NCBI GenBank assembly: GCA_902555585.1 | Contig: CACDSY010000002.1 | Location: 80,001-144,000 of the forward strand | Reading direction: 5' to 3' | Source: an uncultured Pelagibacteraceae bacterium | Lineage (GTDB): Bacteria; Pseudomonadota; Alphaproteobacteria; Pelagibacterales; Pelagibacteraceae | DNA: 64,000 bases | Shown: positions 50,535-60,264 of the stretch, one piece after another | How positions within the stretch are numbered: the stretch's first letter is position 1 | Layout of the letters: each line of letters begins with the position of its first letter | Notes under the pieces: generated by a model | What the model was told of the DNA's origin: nothing | Databases searched by the model: none | The model's input: the letters and a program-made list of their open reading frames with translations, nothing else | Translations under genes and position numbers: made by a program

Positions 50535-52685
50535 TTAGCTTTTTTTAATTAATCTGTTTAAGTGCAATAGAGGTTCTGTATAGCCAGAGGGCTGTGACTT
50601 TCCATGAAAGATTAATTCACATGCTGCTTTAAAAGCAATAGATTTATCATACTCTGGTGACATACTTTCGTATTTAGAGTCATCTTCATTTTGTTTATCT
50701 ACAACTTTTGCCATTTTTTTTAAAATTTCAAGAACCTGTCTATTCGAACATAAGCCATGATGAAGCCAATTCGCGATATGTTGAGATGAAATTCTCAAAG
50801 TTGCTCTATCTTCCATTAACCCAATATCATTTATATCAGGAACTTTGGAACAACCTATGCCTTGATCAACCCATCTGACTACATAACCCAAAATAGTTTG
50901 AGCAGAATTTGAAATTTCAGTATTAATTTCATCAACAGACCAATTAGGACGATTTGCTATCGGAATAGTTAGAAGATCAGATAATTTTGATGGCTCTCTT
51001 TTTAATATTTCTTTTTGTTTTTCAAATACATTTACTTCATGATAGTGCATAACATGTAATGCAGCAGCAGTTGGAGAAGGAACCCAAGCACAATTTGCAC
51101 CTGCATTGACATGTCCAATTTTTTGTTCCATCATTTCGTTCATTTTATCAGGCATGGCCCACATTCCTTTACCAATTTGAGCAACCCCTGAAAATCCACA
51201 TTTTAAGCCTATATCTACATTATTATCCTCATAAGTTTTGATCCACTTAGACTCTTTCATATCTCCTTTTTTGATCATAGGTCCAGCTTCCATTGAAGTG
51301 TGCATCTCATCACCAGTTCTATCCAAAAATCCAGTGTTGATAAAAAATACTCTATCTTTTAGTGTTCTAATACATTCCTTAAGGTTTGCAGATGTTCTTC
51401 TTTCTTCATCCATAATTCCACACTTAATAGTGTTTTTTTCTAATTTTAAAACTTCTTCGACTTTTGTAAAAATTAAATTAGTAAATTCAGTCTCCTCTGG
51501 CCCATGCATTTTTGGTTTTACGATATAAATTGATCCTTCTCTTGAATTACCTTTTCTTTTCAAATCATGAATACAAGCTGCTGAAGTTATAAAAGCATCC
51601 ATTATTCCCTCAGGAACTTCTGATCCATCATTTAAAGTAATTGCAGGGTTTGTCATTAAGTGTCCAACATTTCTCACAAGTAAAAGACTTCTTCCATGAA
51701 GTTTTAACTTTTCACCATTCAATGATATATAACTTCTATCTGGATTAAGTTTTCTCTCTAATTCTTTACCGTTTTTTTCAAATATTGATTTTAAATTTCC
51801 TTTCATCAATCCTAGCCAATTTCTATAACAAGTTACTTTATCTTCAGCATCGACTGCAGCCACACTATCCTCATGGTCACAAATTGTTGATACAGCAGAC
51901 TCAATTATAATATCGCTTATACCAGCCGCATCTCTTGCAGCACTAAATGCTCTAGGATTAATAATTATTTCAAGATGAAGACTATTGTTTTTTAAGATTA
52001 TAGCATTTGGTTTGGCTGCATCACCTCTGTGACCAATAAACTTCTCTAAATCTGATAAATTATATTCTTTATTTTCCTTATAAATTGAAAGTTTTTTATT
52101 ATTTACTGCTAAACCAGTAATATCTTTCCAGTCAAGATCATTTATTGGAAAATATTTGTTCAAAAAGTTTCTAGTATATTTGATCACTTCTTGTCCTCTT
52201 AAAGGATCATATTTTTCACTTCCACTTTCTTCAGACTCTATTATATTTGATCCATAAAGACTGTCATATAAGCTTACCCACCTTGCATTCGCAGCATTCA
52301 AGCTATATCTAGAATTCATTATTGGAACAACTAATTGTGGCCCTGCTATATTAGATATTTCTTGATCTAAATTTTTAGTTGCTATTTTAAAATCTTTACC
52401 TTCTTTTTTTAAATAACCTATTTCTTCCAAAAAATTTTTATATTTATTGTAGTCAATCTCGTGGTCTCTATTTTTTTTATGCCACAGATCTATTTCTTGT
52501 TGTAATGTTTCTCTGATTTCGAGTAATTTTTTATTTTTAGGTGCTAATTCATGCACCACTCTGTCAAAGCCTTTCCAGAACTCGTCAGTACCAATATTAG
52601 TATCCAATAAAAGCTCATTTTTGACAAAATCAGCTAGTTCTTTTGCTACAGATAAGTTGTGGAATTTGATGTATTGCTCTCTCAT
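50535..52685 (-). CDS. glcB: Malate synthase G
   Basis: A 716-residue single-chain malate synthase G of normal length. It condenses glyoxylate with acetyl-CoA. SAVSTICDHEDSVAAVDAEDK, GRSLLLVRNVGHLMTNP, MDEERRTSANLKEC and NTGFLDRTGDEMHTSMEAG carry the Mg2+ and substrate residues. In SAR11 the enzyme has been linked to glycine/glyoxylate metabolism. Its upstream gap to accA is only 96 bases and contains a simple promoter but no recognisable riboswitch. Confidence 0.97.
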   Translation of the reverse strand: MREQYIKFHNLSVAKELADFVKNELLLDTNIGTDEFWKGFDRVVHELAPKNKKLLEIRETLQQEIDLWHKKNRDHEIDYNKYKNFLEEIGYLKKEGKDFKIATKNLDQEISNIAGPQLVVPIMNSRYSLNAANARWVSLYDSLYGSNIIESEESGSEKYDPLRGQEVIKYTRNFLNKYFPINDLDWKDITGLAVNNKKLSIYKENKEYNLSDLEKFIGHRGDAAKPNAIILKNNSLHLEIIINPRAFSAARDAAGISDIIIESAVSTICDHEDSVAAVDAEDKVTCYRNWLGLMKGNLKSIFEKNGKELERKLNPDRSYISLNGEKLKLHGRSLLLVRNVGHLMTNPAITLNDGSEVPEGIMDAFITSAACIHDLKRKGNSREGSIYIVKPKMHGPEETEFTNLIFTKVEEVLKLEKNTIKCGIMDEERRTSANLKECIRTLKDRVFFINTGFLDRTGDEMHTSMEAGPMIKKGDMKESKWIKTYEDNNVDIGLKCGFSGVAQIGKGMWAMPDKMNEMMEQKIGHVNAGANCAWVPSPTAAALHVMHYHEVNVFEKQKEILKREPSKLSDLLTIPIANRPNWSVDEINTEISNSAQTILGYVVRWVDQGIGCSKVPDINDIGLMEDRATLRISSQHIANWLHHGLCSNRQVLEILKKMAKVVDKQNEDDSKYESMSPEYDKSIAFKAACELIFHGKSQPSGYTEPLLHLNRLIKKS

Positions 52686-52699
52686 AAATTGAAAATCTT

Positions 52700-52728
52700 A
52701 TAATAAATTGTCATTTTTGCGCAATCAA
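52700..52728 (-). promoter_or_regulatory. Candidate promoter of glcB
   Basis: On the minus strand TTGATT (52728-52723), a 17-base spacer and TATTAT (52705-52700). Transcription would start near 52693, leaving a leader of under 10 bases before the ATG at 52685-52683, too short for an aptamer. Confidence 0.5.
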
Positions 52729-52739
52729 AATTACTTATT

Positions 52740-52770
52740 TTAACAATTTATCGCCTTTTTTGTTTATAAT
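52740..52770 (+). promoter_or_regulatory. Candidate promoter of accA
   Basis: TTAACA (52740-52745) and a perfect TATAAT (52765-52770) with a 19-base spacer. The expected start near 52777 leaves about 5 bases before the accA ATG at 52782, with no Shine-Dalgarno sequence. Confidence 0.45.
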
Positions 52771-52781
52771 ACATACTTTAA

Positions 52782-53888
52782 ATGAAAAATTACCTAAATT
52801 TTGAGACAGATATCAAAAATCTTGAAGAGGAATTAGATAAACTAAAAGACCCCTATAATCAGGAGGGATTATCTGAAGTCGATACTTCAAGAATAAGCAA
52901 AGTTGAAGAAGAAATAAATGAAAAGTTAGAGAAAATTTATTCTAACTTAGATCCATGGCAGACAGCATTAGTTGCTCGTCATGAAGATAGACCTAAAGCA
53001 AAATTTTTTGTTGAAAATCTTTTTGATGATTTTATTCAACTTTCAGGAGATAGATATTATGGTGAGGACAAAGCTGTTATAGCCGGTTTTGCAAAATTTG
53101 ACGGCAAATCTGTTTTAGTAATTGGTCAGGAAAAGGGATCAGATCTTAATAAAAGAATAGATCATAATTTTGGAATGATGAGACCAGAGGGTTACAGAAA
53201 AACAATTAGACTTATGGAGCTAGCTAACAAGTTTAAAATTCCAATTATTTCTATTGTAGATACACCAGGAGCTTATCCAGGTGTTGGCGCAGAGGAAAGA
53301 GGTCAAGCTGAAGCAATAGCAAAATCTATTGAATGCTCTATGAAGTTAACAGTCCCTACAATTGCGATAATAATTGGAGAGGGCGGATCTGGAGGAGCAA
53401 TAGCTTTAGCATCATCTAATAAAGTGATTATGCTTCAAAACGCAATATACTCAGTCATTTCTCCAGAAGGATGTGCCACCATTTTGTGGAGAGACCCAAA
53501 AAAAACTTTAGAAGCTGCAACTGCAATGAAAATGTCATCCAGTGATCTTTTAAAATTAAATATTATTGATGAAATAATTCCAGAGCCAGTTGGAGGCGCT
53601 CATCGAGATAAAGATCTAATATTGGATAATGTAAGAGAGTCATTAAAGAAAAATTTAGATTTTTTTGAGACAATGGACAAAAATGAAATTCTTACTCATA
53701 GAAAAAATAAATTTTTGTCAATTGGAAGAAATAAGGGATTTACAACACAATCAGATGATAGAAATGATTTATCTATGAAGGCAAGTGTACTTGAAAATAT
53801 TAATCAAAACTTTAAAAAGAATTCTAAAATTTATTATGGTGTATCTGCTGCAGTTTTATTGATATTATTTTTAAGTATTCTATTATAA
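52782..53888 (+). CDS. accA: Acetyl-CoA carboxylase carboxyltransferase subunit alpha with C-terminal membrane tail
   Basis: A 368-residue subunit, about 50 residues longer than the usual 315-320. The core is canonical: YLNFETDIKNLEEELDKL at the N-terminus, DRYYGEDKAV, NFGMMRPEGYRK, DTPGAYPGVGAEERGQ and GEGGSGGAIALA. The extension after about residue 315 is polar and ends in a 19-residue hydrophobic stretch (350-368, YYGVSAAVLLILFLSILL), which could anchor the complex to the inner membrane. It converges on secA with a 6-base TTATAA overlap encoding both stops. Confidence 0.93.
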   Translation: MKNYLNFETDIKNLEEELDKLKDPYNQEGLSEVDTSRISKVEEEINEKLEKIYSNLDPWQTALVARHEDRPKAKFFVENLFDDFIQLSGDRYYGEDKAVIAGFAKFDGKSVLVIGQEKGSDLNKRIDHNFGMMRPEGYRKTIRLMELANKFKIPIISIVDTPGAYPGVGAEERGQAEAIAKSIECSMKLTVPTIAIIIGEGGSGGAIALASSNKVIMLQNAIYSVISPEGCATILWRDPKKTLEAATAMKMSSSDLLKLNIIDEIIPEPVGGAHRDKDLILDNVRESLKKNLDFFETMDKNEILTHRKNKFLSIGRNKGFTTQSDDRNDLSMKASVLENINQNFKKNSKIYYGVSAAVLLILFLSILL

Positions 53889-56429
53889 AGCACCACAACA
53901 ATGCTTGAATTTTTTACCTGTTGCCTCACATCTTTCATTTCTAGAAATTTTTCCCTCTTTTTTTGTTACAAGTAAGCATTTTGGATTATTATTTGTGTTT
54001 ATATTTTTTTCATTTTGAATGTCATTTTGATCATCATTTTTTTCTATAAGTTTTAAATTAAATAAAATTGTGATTAAATCATACTTAAGTTTGCTTAATA
54101 AATTTTCAAAAAGTGTAAATGCTTCTTTCTTATATTCTACCAAAGGATCTCTTTGTCCATAAGATCTTAAACCAATGACTTGTCTTAATTGTTCTAAATA
54201 TTGAATATGTAATTTCCAATTTTGATCAATTAGTTGTAAAAAAATTCTTTTTTCTATTTCGTTATACTGTTCTTCATTTAACATTTTTATTCTCTCTTCC
54301 CTTGAACTTTTAAATTTATTTTTTATTTTTTCTTCAAACGCCTTATTTTCAAGATTAACTAATTCATTAATTTCACTTTCTTCAAATGATTTTCCAAATA
54401 AAGATTTTAATTGCATGTTGATTTCATTTGATCCTGCATTGGCTAACTTTTTGGTTTTCTTAAGTTTCAAATCATCAATAATTTCATCTAGAAAATTTTC
54501 AGAATATTGCTTAGAATCTTTATTTTCTATTACTTCATTTCTTTGTGAAAATATTACTTGTCTTTGATCGTTTAAAACATTGTCAAACTTCAGAAGAGTT
54601 TTTCTAATATCAAAATTTCTTGCTTCAACTTTTTGTTGTGCTCTTTCTAACGCTTTATTTATCCATGGATGGTCTATACTTTCTCCATCTTTAAGCCCAA
54701 GCTTTTCAAGTATATTATTCATAGACTCAGACCCAAATATTCTCATCAAATCGTCCTCTAAACTAACATAGAATATAGAGCTGCCTTCATCACCTTGTCT
54801 TCCTGATCTCCCTCTTGCTTGATTATCCACTCTCCTACTTTCCATCCTTTCTGTACCAATAACAAACAATCCTCCCAATTTTTTTATTTCAGCTTTATCA
54901 CTCTCATCCTGACCTCCTAATTTGATGTCAACTCCCCTTCCTGAAATACTTGTAGTAATAATTATCGAGTTTCTTTTTCCTGCATCTGCAATAATTTCAG
55001 CTTCTCTTTGGTGATTTTTTGCATTTAAAACTGTGTGTTTAATATTTTTTTTATCTAATAGATTTGAGAAGTGTTCAGACTTATTAATACTTGAGGTAAA
55101 AACTAATAATGGTTGTCCTTTTGCATTACATTCAACAATCTTACTAATTATTGCCTCATCTTTTTCTTTACTAGTTCTAAATATTTGATCATTCGAATCT
55201 TTTCTAATCATCTGCTTATTAGTAGGAATTGACACTACTGGAAGATTATAAATTTCAAAAAACTCTTCTGATTCTGTTAATGCTGTTCCAGTACATCCAG
55301 CTATTTTTTTATAAAGCTTGAAGAAATTTTGGTAGGTAATTGATGCTAAAGTTTGATTTTCAGCATTAATTGTTAAATTTTCTTTTGCCTCTAGACTTTG
55401 ATGAAGACCATCACCAAACCTTCTTCCAGGTAATTGTCTACCTGTTTGTTCATCAATTATTATTATTTGCCCATCTTTTACAATGTAATCTCTACCACTC
55501 TGAAAAAGATGGATTGCACGTAATGATTGATTAACTAAATGAACAATATGTAAGTTTTCTGGATCATAAAAATTTTTATTTTTAAGTATTCCAGCATTTG
55601 AAAATATACCTTCAACATTATCCACACCTTTATTAGTTAATAAAATATTTCTATCTTTTTCATCTATTTCAAAATCCTCTCTTTTTAGATTTTTTACAAG
55701 TTTATCAACAGCTATATATTGGTTTGTTTTGTCTTCTGTTGCTCCTGAAATTATTAGAGGTGTTCTAGCCTCATCAATTAAACAAGAGTCAATTTCATCA
55801 ACAATCGCATAATTATGTTCTCTTTGAACCATGGATTCTTTTGTAAATTTCATATTATCCCTTAAATAATCGAAGCCCAATTCACTATTAGTAGAATAAG
55901 TTATATCTTTTGAATAATTTTCTTTTCTCTCTAAATCATCTTGACCAGTATTAATATATCCACAGGTTAAACCTAAAAACTCATAAATCTTTCCCATATT
56001 CTCGCTATCTCTCTTAGCCAAATAATCATTTACAGTTACTATATGGACACCTTTTTTTTCTAGAGCATTAAGGAAAGCTGCAAGAGCTATGGTTAATGTT
56101 TTACCTTCTCCAGTTTTCATTTCTGCAATTTTATTCTCATGGATTACAACACCACCAATTAGCTGAACATCAAAGTGTCTTTCATTTCTAATTCTTTTAG
56201 AGGCTTCCCTAACCATTGAGAAAGCTTCAGGCAGCACGTCGTTTAAACTTTTACCATTTTTTATTTCTTCAATTAGTTTCTCGGTTTTTTTTGGGAACAT
56301 TTCGTCAGATAAATTTTCTAAATCTTTTTCTAAAAGATTAACTTTATTGACTATTTGTTGAATTCGGTCTAGTTCCTTTTCATTTCCGCTTTTAATAAGC
56401 TTTGAAAATATTTTAAGTGGGTTGAACAT
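53883..56429 (-). CDS. secA: Preprotein translocase ATPase SecA
   Basis: An 848-residue SecA motor. The DEAD-like Walker A MKTGEGKT near residue 103, Walker B VDEIDS, NDYLAKRD, and motif VI QARGRSGRQGDEGS are conserved. It drives preproteins through SecYEG. The C-terminal SecB/zinc tail reads NERCEATGKKFKHCC: the normal CxCGSGKK with two Cys has one Cys replaced and is one residue shorter, so zinc binding may be weakened. Confidence 0.97.
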   Translation of the reverse strand: MFNPLKIFSKLIKSGNEKELDRIQQIVNKVNLLEKDLENLSDEMFPKKTEKLIEEIKNGKSLNDVLPEAFSMVREASKRIRNERHFDVQLIGGVVIHENKIAEMKTGEGKTLTIALAAFLNALEKKGVHIVTVNDYLAKRDSENMGKIYEFLGLTCGYINTGQDDLERKENYSKDITYSTNSELGFDYLRDNMKFTKESMVQREHNYAIVDEIDSCLIDEARTPLIISGATEDKTNQYIAVDKLVKNLKREDFEIDEKDRNILLTNKGVDNVEGIFSNAGILKNKNFYDPENLHIVHLVNQSLRAIHLFQSGRDYIVKDGQIIIIDEQTGRQLPGRRFGDGLHQSLEAKENLTINAENQTLASITYQNFFKLYKKIAGCTGTALTESEEFFEIYNLPVVSIPTNKQMIRKDSNDQIFRTSKEKDEAIISKIVECNAKGQPLLVFTSSINKSEHFSNLLDKKNIKHTVLNAKNHQREAEIIADAGKRNSIIITTSISGRGVDIKLGGQDESDKAEIKKLGGLFVIGTERMESRRVDNQARGRSGRQGDEGSSIFYVSLEDDLMRIFGSESMNNILEKLGLKDGESIDHPWINKALERAQQKVEARNFDIRKTLLKFDNVLNDQRQVIFSQRNEVIENKDSKQYSENFLDEIIDDLKLKKTKKLANAGSNEINMQLKSLFGKSFEESEINELVNLENKAFEEKIKNKFKSSREERIKMLNEEQYNEIEKRIFLQLIDQNWKLHIQYLEQLRQVIGLRSYGQRDPLVEYKKEAFTLFENLLSKLKYDLITILFNLKLIEKNDDQNDIQNEKNINTNNNPKCLLVTKKEGKISRNERCEATGKKFKHCCGAL

Positions 56430-56487
56430 TTTGATATAAAATTAAATATTAGAAATATATAGTAATAAATTAATTATTTTAAATATC

Positions 56488-57789
56488 ATGAAATTTAACA
56501 TAAACAATTTTATAAATACTAGCAGTCAAAGCCCTAAAATTGTTGATTTTCAGGATTTAGATCATATTGATGGAGTTTCAATTTCTGCAGTCAGTGCTGG
56601 CTTATATAAATTTAAAAGAGATGAATTAGTTTTATTTTATTTTAGAGATGGTGCAAATTATGCCTCTGTATATACCCAATCAAAGTTAATATCAGAAAAT
56701 CTAAAATGGAACAAAAAAATTAAAGCAAAAAAAATATTTGCATTATTAGTTAACACTAGAAATGCCAATGCATTAACAGGTCCAGAAGGCTATGACGCAT
56801 TGAAGAAAATATCTTTAGACTTATCCTCAAAATTAACTGAGATACAGAAAAGAGATGAAGATGTTCCAAAAAAAATTTCTCCAAAAGAAATACTTTTTGG
56901 TTGTACAGGTACTATTGGAGAGAAATTTCCATTAGAAAAAATTAAAACTTCGTTAACAGAATTAGTTGAGAAAATAAAATATACACAAAATAAATTAATC
57001 TGGATGAAAGCTGCAATGGGCATAATCACAACGGATTTAAAACCTAAAGTAGCAATGGCCGAAACAAAAATTGGTTCATCAACAATAAAAATTTATGGAA
57101 TAGCAAAAGGCTCAGGTATGATTTATCCAAATATGGCAACTACATTGGGTTATATATTTACTGATGCAACTTTATCTTCATCAGTTTTAAGTGATGTCTT
57201 AAAAAATAACATAAAAACAACATTCAATGCAATTTCATGCGATGGAGACACAAGCACAAATGATATGGTTTCTATATTTTCAACAAGTAAAGTAAATCAC
57301 CCAGAAATTAAAAAAAACAGTGATAGCAGACTTAAAAATTTTAACAAGGCAGTTCATGACGTTTTATTAAATTTAGCTAAGCAAATTGTTTCTGATGGAG
57401 AAGGAGCTTCAAAATTTATTTCTATTAATTGTATTAATTGCAGAACTGAAAAAGATGCAAAAAATATATCTTTTAAAATAGCAAACTCATTATTAGTTAA
57501 GACAGCAATTGCAGGAGAGGATCCAAACTGGGGGAGAGTAGCCATGGCAATTGGAAATAGTGATCCTAAAATTAATGAACAAAAATTATCTATTTCTTTT
57601 GGAGCATATAAAATTTATCACAAAGGATCTTTATATAAATCTTATGACGAAGAAAAAGTTATGGAATACATGAAAGGTAAATCAATTGAAATTCAGGTTG
57701 ATATTGGCCAGGGAATTAAAAAGTTTAAATCGTACACCATGGATTTAACAAAAAAATATATAGAAATTAATGCTGATTATAGGACTTAA
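56488..57789 (+). CDS. argJ: Bifunctional ornithine acetyltransferase/N-acetylglutamate synthase
   Basis: A 433-residue ArgJ precursor that self-cleaves at Ala-Thr; here the site is NMATTLGY near residue 216, with the Thr nucleophile present. LVNTRNANALTGPEG, FGCTGTIGE (oxyanion hole) and AGEDPNWGRVAMAIG are conserved. It recycles the acetyl group of acetylornithine onto glutamate. The gene is divergent from secA (58-base gap) and N-terminally extended compared with many ArgJ. Confidence 0.94.
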   Translation: MKFNINNFINTSSQSPKIVDFQDLDHIDGVSISAVSAGLYKFKRDELVLFYFRDGANYASVYTQSKLISENLKWNKKIKAKKIFALLVNTRNANALTGPEGYDALKKISLDLSSKLTEIQKRDEDVPKKISPKEILFGCTGTIGEKFPLEKIKTSLTELVEKIKYTQNKLIWMKAAMGIITTDLKPKVAMAETKIGSSTIKIYGIAKGSGMIYPNMATTLGYIFTDATLSSSVLSDVLKNNIKTTFNAISCDGDTSTNDMVSIFSTSKVNHPEIKKNSDSRLKNFNKAVHDVLLNLAKQIVSDGEGASKFISINCINCRTEKDAKNISFKIANSLLVKTAIAGEDPNWGRVAMAIGNSDPKINEQKLSISFGAYKIYHKGSLYKSYDEEKVMEYMKGKSIEIQVDIGQGIKKFKSYTMDLTKKYIEINADYRT

Positions 57790-57829
57790 CTGTATTGAAA
57801 TTTCATAGACTTATATTTAAATAATAGAC

Positions 57830-58255
57830 ATGATCAAGTATTTGTTAAAATGTAAAGATTGTAAGCAAGAATTTGAAAGCTGGTTTAGTAATTCTGATGA
57901 ATATGATAGATTGCTAAAATTAAAACTTTTAAATTGTCAGTCCTGTGAGTCATTAAATGTCAAAAAGTCCTTGATGTCTCCTAATTTATTGAACACTAAG
58001 AAAAAAGAAAATTTAAAAGAAATAAAAAAATATAAAGATATTCGAAAAAAACTTTCCAACTACAAAAAATTTGTAAAAGATAATTTTGAGTATGTTGGAG
58101 AAAATTTTACTTATAAAGCAAGATCAATTCATTACGATAAAAAGAAACAAAAAAAAGGTATTTATGGTAGTGCTTCTATTAAAGATATCCAGGAATTGAG
58201 AGAAGAAGGAATAGAAACTGATATTATTCCATGGATTGAAGATGATAAAAATTAA
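57830..58255 (+). CDS. DUF1178-family protein
   Basis: A 141-residue protein. The N-terminal MIKYLLKCKDCKQEFESWF and NCQSC give two CxxC pairs, probably a zinc ribbon. The C-terminal YVGENFTYKARSIHYD and GIYGSASIKDIQELREEGI are DUF1178 signatures. No function is established. It follows argJ by 40 bases and converges on ubiG in a TTAA (58252-58255) that encodes a TAA on each strand. Confidence 0.88.
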   Translation: MIKYLLKCKDCKQEFESWFSNSDEYDRLLKLKLLNCQSCESLNVKKSLMSPNLLNTKKKENLKEIKKYKDIRKKLSNYKKFVKDNFEYVGENFTYKARSIHYDKKKQKKGIYGSASIKDIQELREEGIETDIIPWIEDDKN

Positions 58256-58980
58256 ACCTTTTTGAATTCTGAAATATAATTTACAGATTTGTCAGATGTA
58301 ACAGACCATTTATCTAAGATAGGGTTAAAAGTCATTCCATCAATTTTTTTTAATTTTAATGAATTTTTTTTACAAATATCTGTTAAATACTCTGGTTTAA
58401 TAAATTTTTCCCAATCATGAGTGCCTATTGGAAGCCACTTTAAAACATACTCAGCTCCCACAATTGCAAATAAGTATGATTTAAGTGTTTTGTTTAAGGT
58501 AGCAATGAACATCACGCCTGATTTTTTTAAAAATTTTGAACTTTCTTTAATAAAAAAATCAACATCTTCAACGTGCTCAACTATTTCCATATTCAGAATT
58601 ATATCAAATCTTTTTTTAATTTTTAAATTTTCTGGGGATGAATTATAATATTTAATTCTAAGTTTACTTTTTTTTAAATGATACTTAGCCACTTGTATAT
58701 TCTTAAAAGAAGCATCTATACCAACTACATCTGCACCCAGTCTAGCCATGGGTTCTGAAAGTAATCCGCCACCACATCCGATATCTAAAATACTTAAGCC
58801 TTTAAATGGCAGATGCTCTTTTTTAATTTTAAACTCAGATAAAATTGTATCTCTTATATATTTTATTCTGATAGGGTTAAATTTATGTAATGGCTTAAAT
58901 TTTCCATTAGGATCCCACCATTCCTCGGCTATTTTTGAAAATTTTTCTATTTCTTTTTTATTTATTGTGTTATTTTTCAT
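58252..58980 (-). CDS. ubiG: Ubiquinone biosynthesis O-methyltransferase
   Basis: A 242-residue class I SAM methyltransferase. WWDPNGKFKPLHKFNPIR near residue 18 is the UbiG-specific block, DIGCGGGLLSEP the SAM motif, and EIVEHVEDV and GTHDWEKFIKPEYL are also family-typical. It does both O-methylations of ubiquinone synthesis. It is divergent from lysC with a 69-base gap. Confidence 0.95.
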   Translation of the reverse strand: MKNNTINKKEIEKFSKIAEEWWDPNGKFKPLHKFNPIRIKYIRDTILSEFKIKKEHLPFKGLSILDIGCGGGLLSEPMARLGADVVGIDASFKNIQVAKYHLKKSKLRIKYYNSSPENLKIKKRFDIILNMEIVEHVEDVDFFIKESSKFLKKSGVMFIATLNKTLKSYLFAIVGAEYVLKWLPIGTHDWEKFIKPEYLTDICKKNSLKLKKIDGMTFNPILDKWSVTSDKSVNYISEFKKV

Positions 58981-59049
58981 TGTTTATTGACATTACAATC
59001 AAGATGTATTTTATCAATATATTTTAATTTATATTAAAAGAAATTATCA

Positions 59050-60261
59050 ATGAAAATAATTGTTCTAAAATTTGGAGGCACATCAGTTGGCACAACTGAT
59101 AGAATTAAAAAAGTTGCAAAGATTATCGCTAAATATAAAAAAAAATACAATGTAATTGTACTTTCTTCAGCGATGAGTGGTGTGACAAATAATTTAATTA
59201 GTTTATCCAAAAAAATCAGCAAAAATTTTTCAGATTCTGAATATGATGTTTTAGTTTCATCAGGAGAACAAGTGTCCTGTGCACTAATTTCAGGAGAATT
59301 GATTAATAAAGGCTTCAATTCAAGATCTTGGATGTCTTGGCAAATACCGATTAATACTGAGGGAAAGTATAAATTTTCAAGAATTAATAAAATTAATAAG
59401 AGTCAAATCATAAGTTATTTAAAAAAAGGAGGCATCCCCATAATCACAGGATTTCAAGGTATTAATAATAAAAATAGAATAACTACTATTGGTAGGGGTG
59501 GGACAGATGCAAGTGCAATTATGTTTGCAAAGTTTTTCAATGCTGAAAAGTGTATAATATATACAGATGTGGATGGTGTTTATTCTACAGATCCAAATAA
59601 ACTTAAGTCAGCGAAAAAAATAAAAGTTATATCCTATGAAGAAATGCTAGAAATGGCTTCTCTAGGATCTAAAGTTATGCAGCCTCATTCTATTCAAGAT
59701 GCAAGGTTAAATAGGGTAGATATAGAGGTGAAATCTTCCTTTACAGATAATGAGGGAACTCTGATAACAAAAAGAAAAAATATAATTAATAATAAGATTA
59801 TAACAGGTATTTCAAATACAATTAATGACGCTAAAGTTACTCTTTTAGGTGTAAGAGATAAACCAGGTATTGCAGCATCGATTTTTAAACCTCTATCTGA
59901 AAATTTTATAAATGTAGATATGGTAGTGCAAAATATTTCTGCTAATGGAAAAGAAACTGACTTAACTTTCACAATAAAATCAGATGATCTTAGCAAAACA
60001 AAAAAAATTATTTTGCAAAATAAAAAAATAAATTTTAGAGATTTGATATTTGATAAGAATGTTTCAAAAGTTTCAATAATTGGAGTTGGAATGGTTACTA
60101 CTCCCGGAGTTACTTATAGAATGTTCCAGTCTCTCGCTAATCAAAAAATAAATATTCAAGTAATATCTACTTCAGAAATTAAAATTTCTGTCTTGATAGA
60201 TAAAAAGAATGTTCGAAAAGCTATATCTTCTCTTCACAAAGAATTTAAATTAAATAAATAA
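59050..60261 (+). CDS. lysC: Aspartate kinase
   Basis: A 403-residue amino-acid kinase plus tandem ACT domains. LKFGGTSVG opens the catalytic domain, then GFQGINNKNRITTIGRGGTDASA and YTDVDGVYSTDP. The ACT region (about 265-400) contains GVRDKPGIAASIF and IGVGMVTTPGV, the sites of lysine/threonine feedback. It feeds lysine (dapD, dapE), threonine and methionine synthesis. It is upstream of ispG by 3 bases. Confidence 0.95.
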   Translation: MKIIVLKFGGTSVGTTDRIKKVAKIIAKYKKKYNVIVLSSAMSGVTNNLISLSKKISKNFSDSEYDVLVSSGEQVSCALISGELINKGFNSRSWMSWQIPINTEGKYKFSRINKINKSQIISYLKKGGIPIITGFQGINNKNRITTIGRGGTDASAIMFAKFFNAEKCIIYTDVDGVYSTDPNKLKSAKKIKVISYEEMLEMASLGSKVMQPHSIQDARLNRVDIEVKSSFTDNEGTLITKRKNIINNKIITGISNTINDAKVTLLGVRDKPGIAASIFKPLSENFINVDMVVQNISANGKETDLTFTIKSDDLSKTKKIILQNKKINFRDLIFDKNVSKVSIIGVGMVTTPGVTYRMFQSLANQKINIQVISTSEIKISVLIDKKNVRKAISSLHKEFKLNK

Positions 60262-60264
60262 TTT

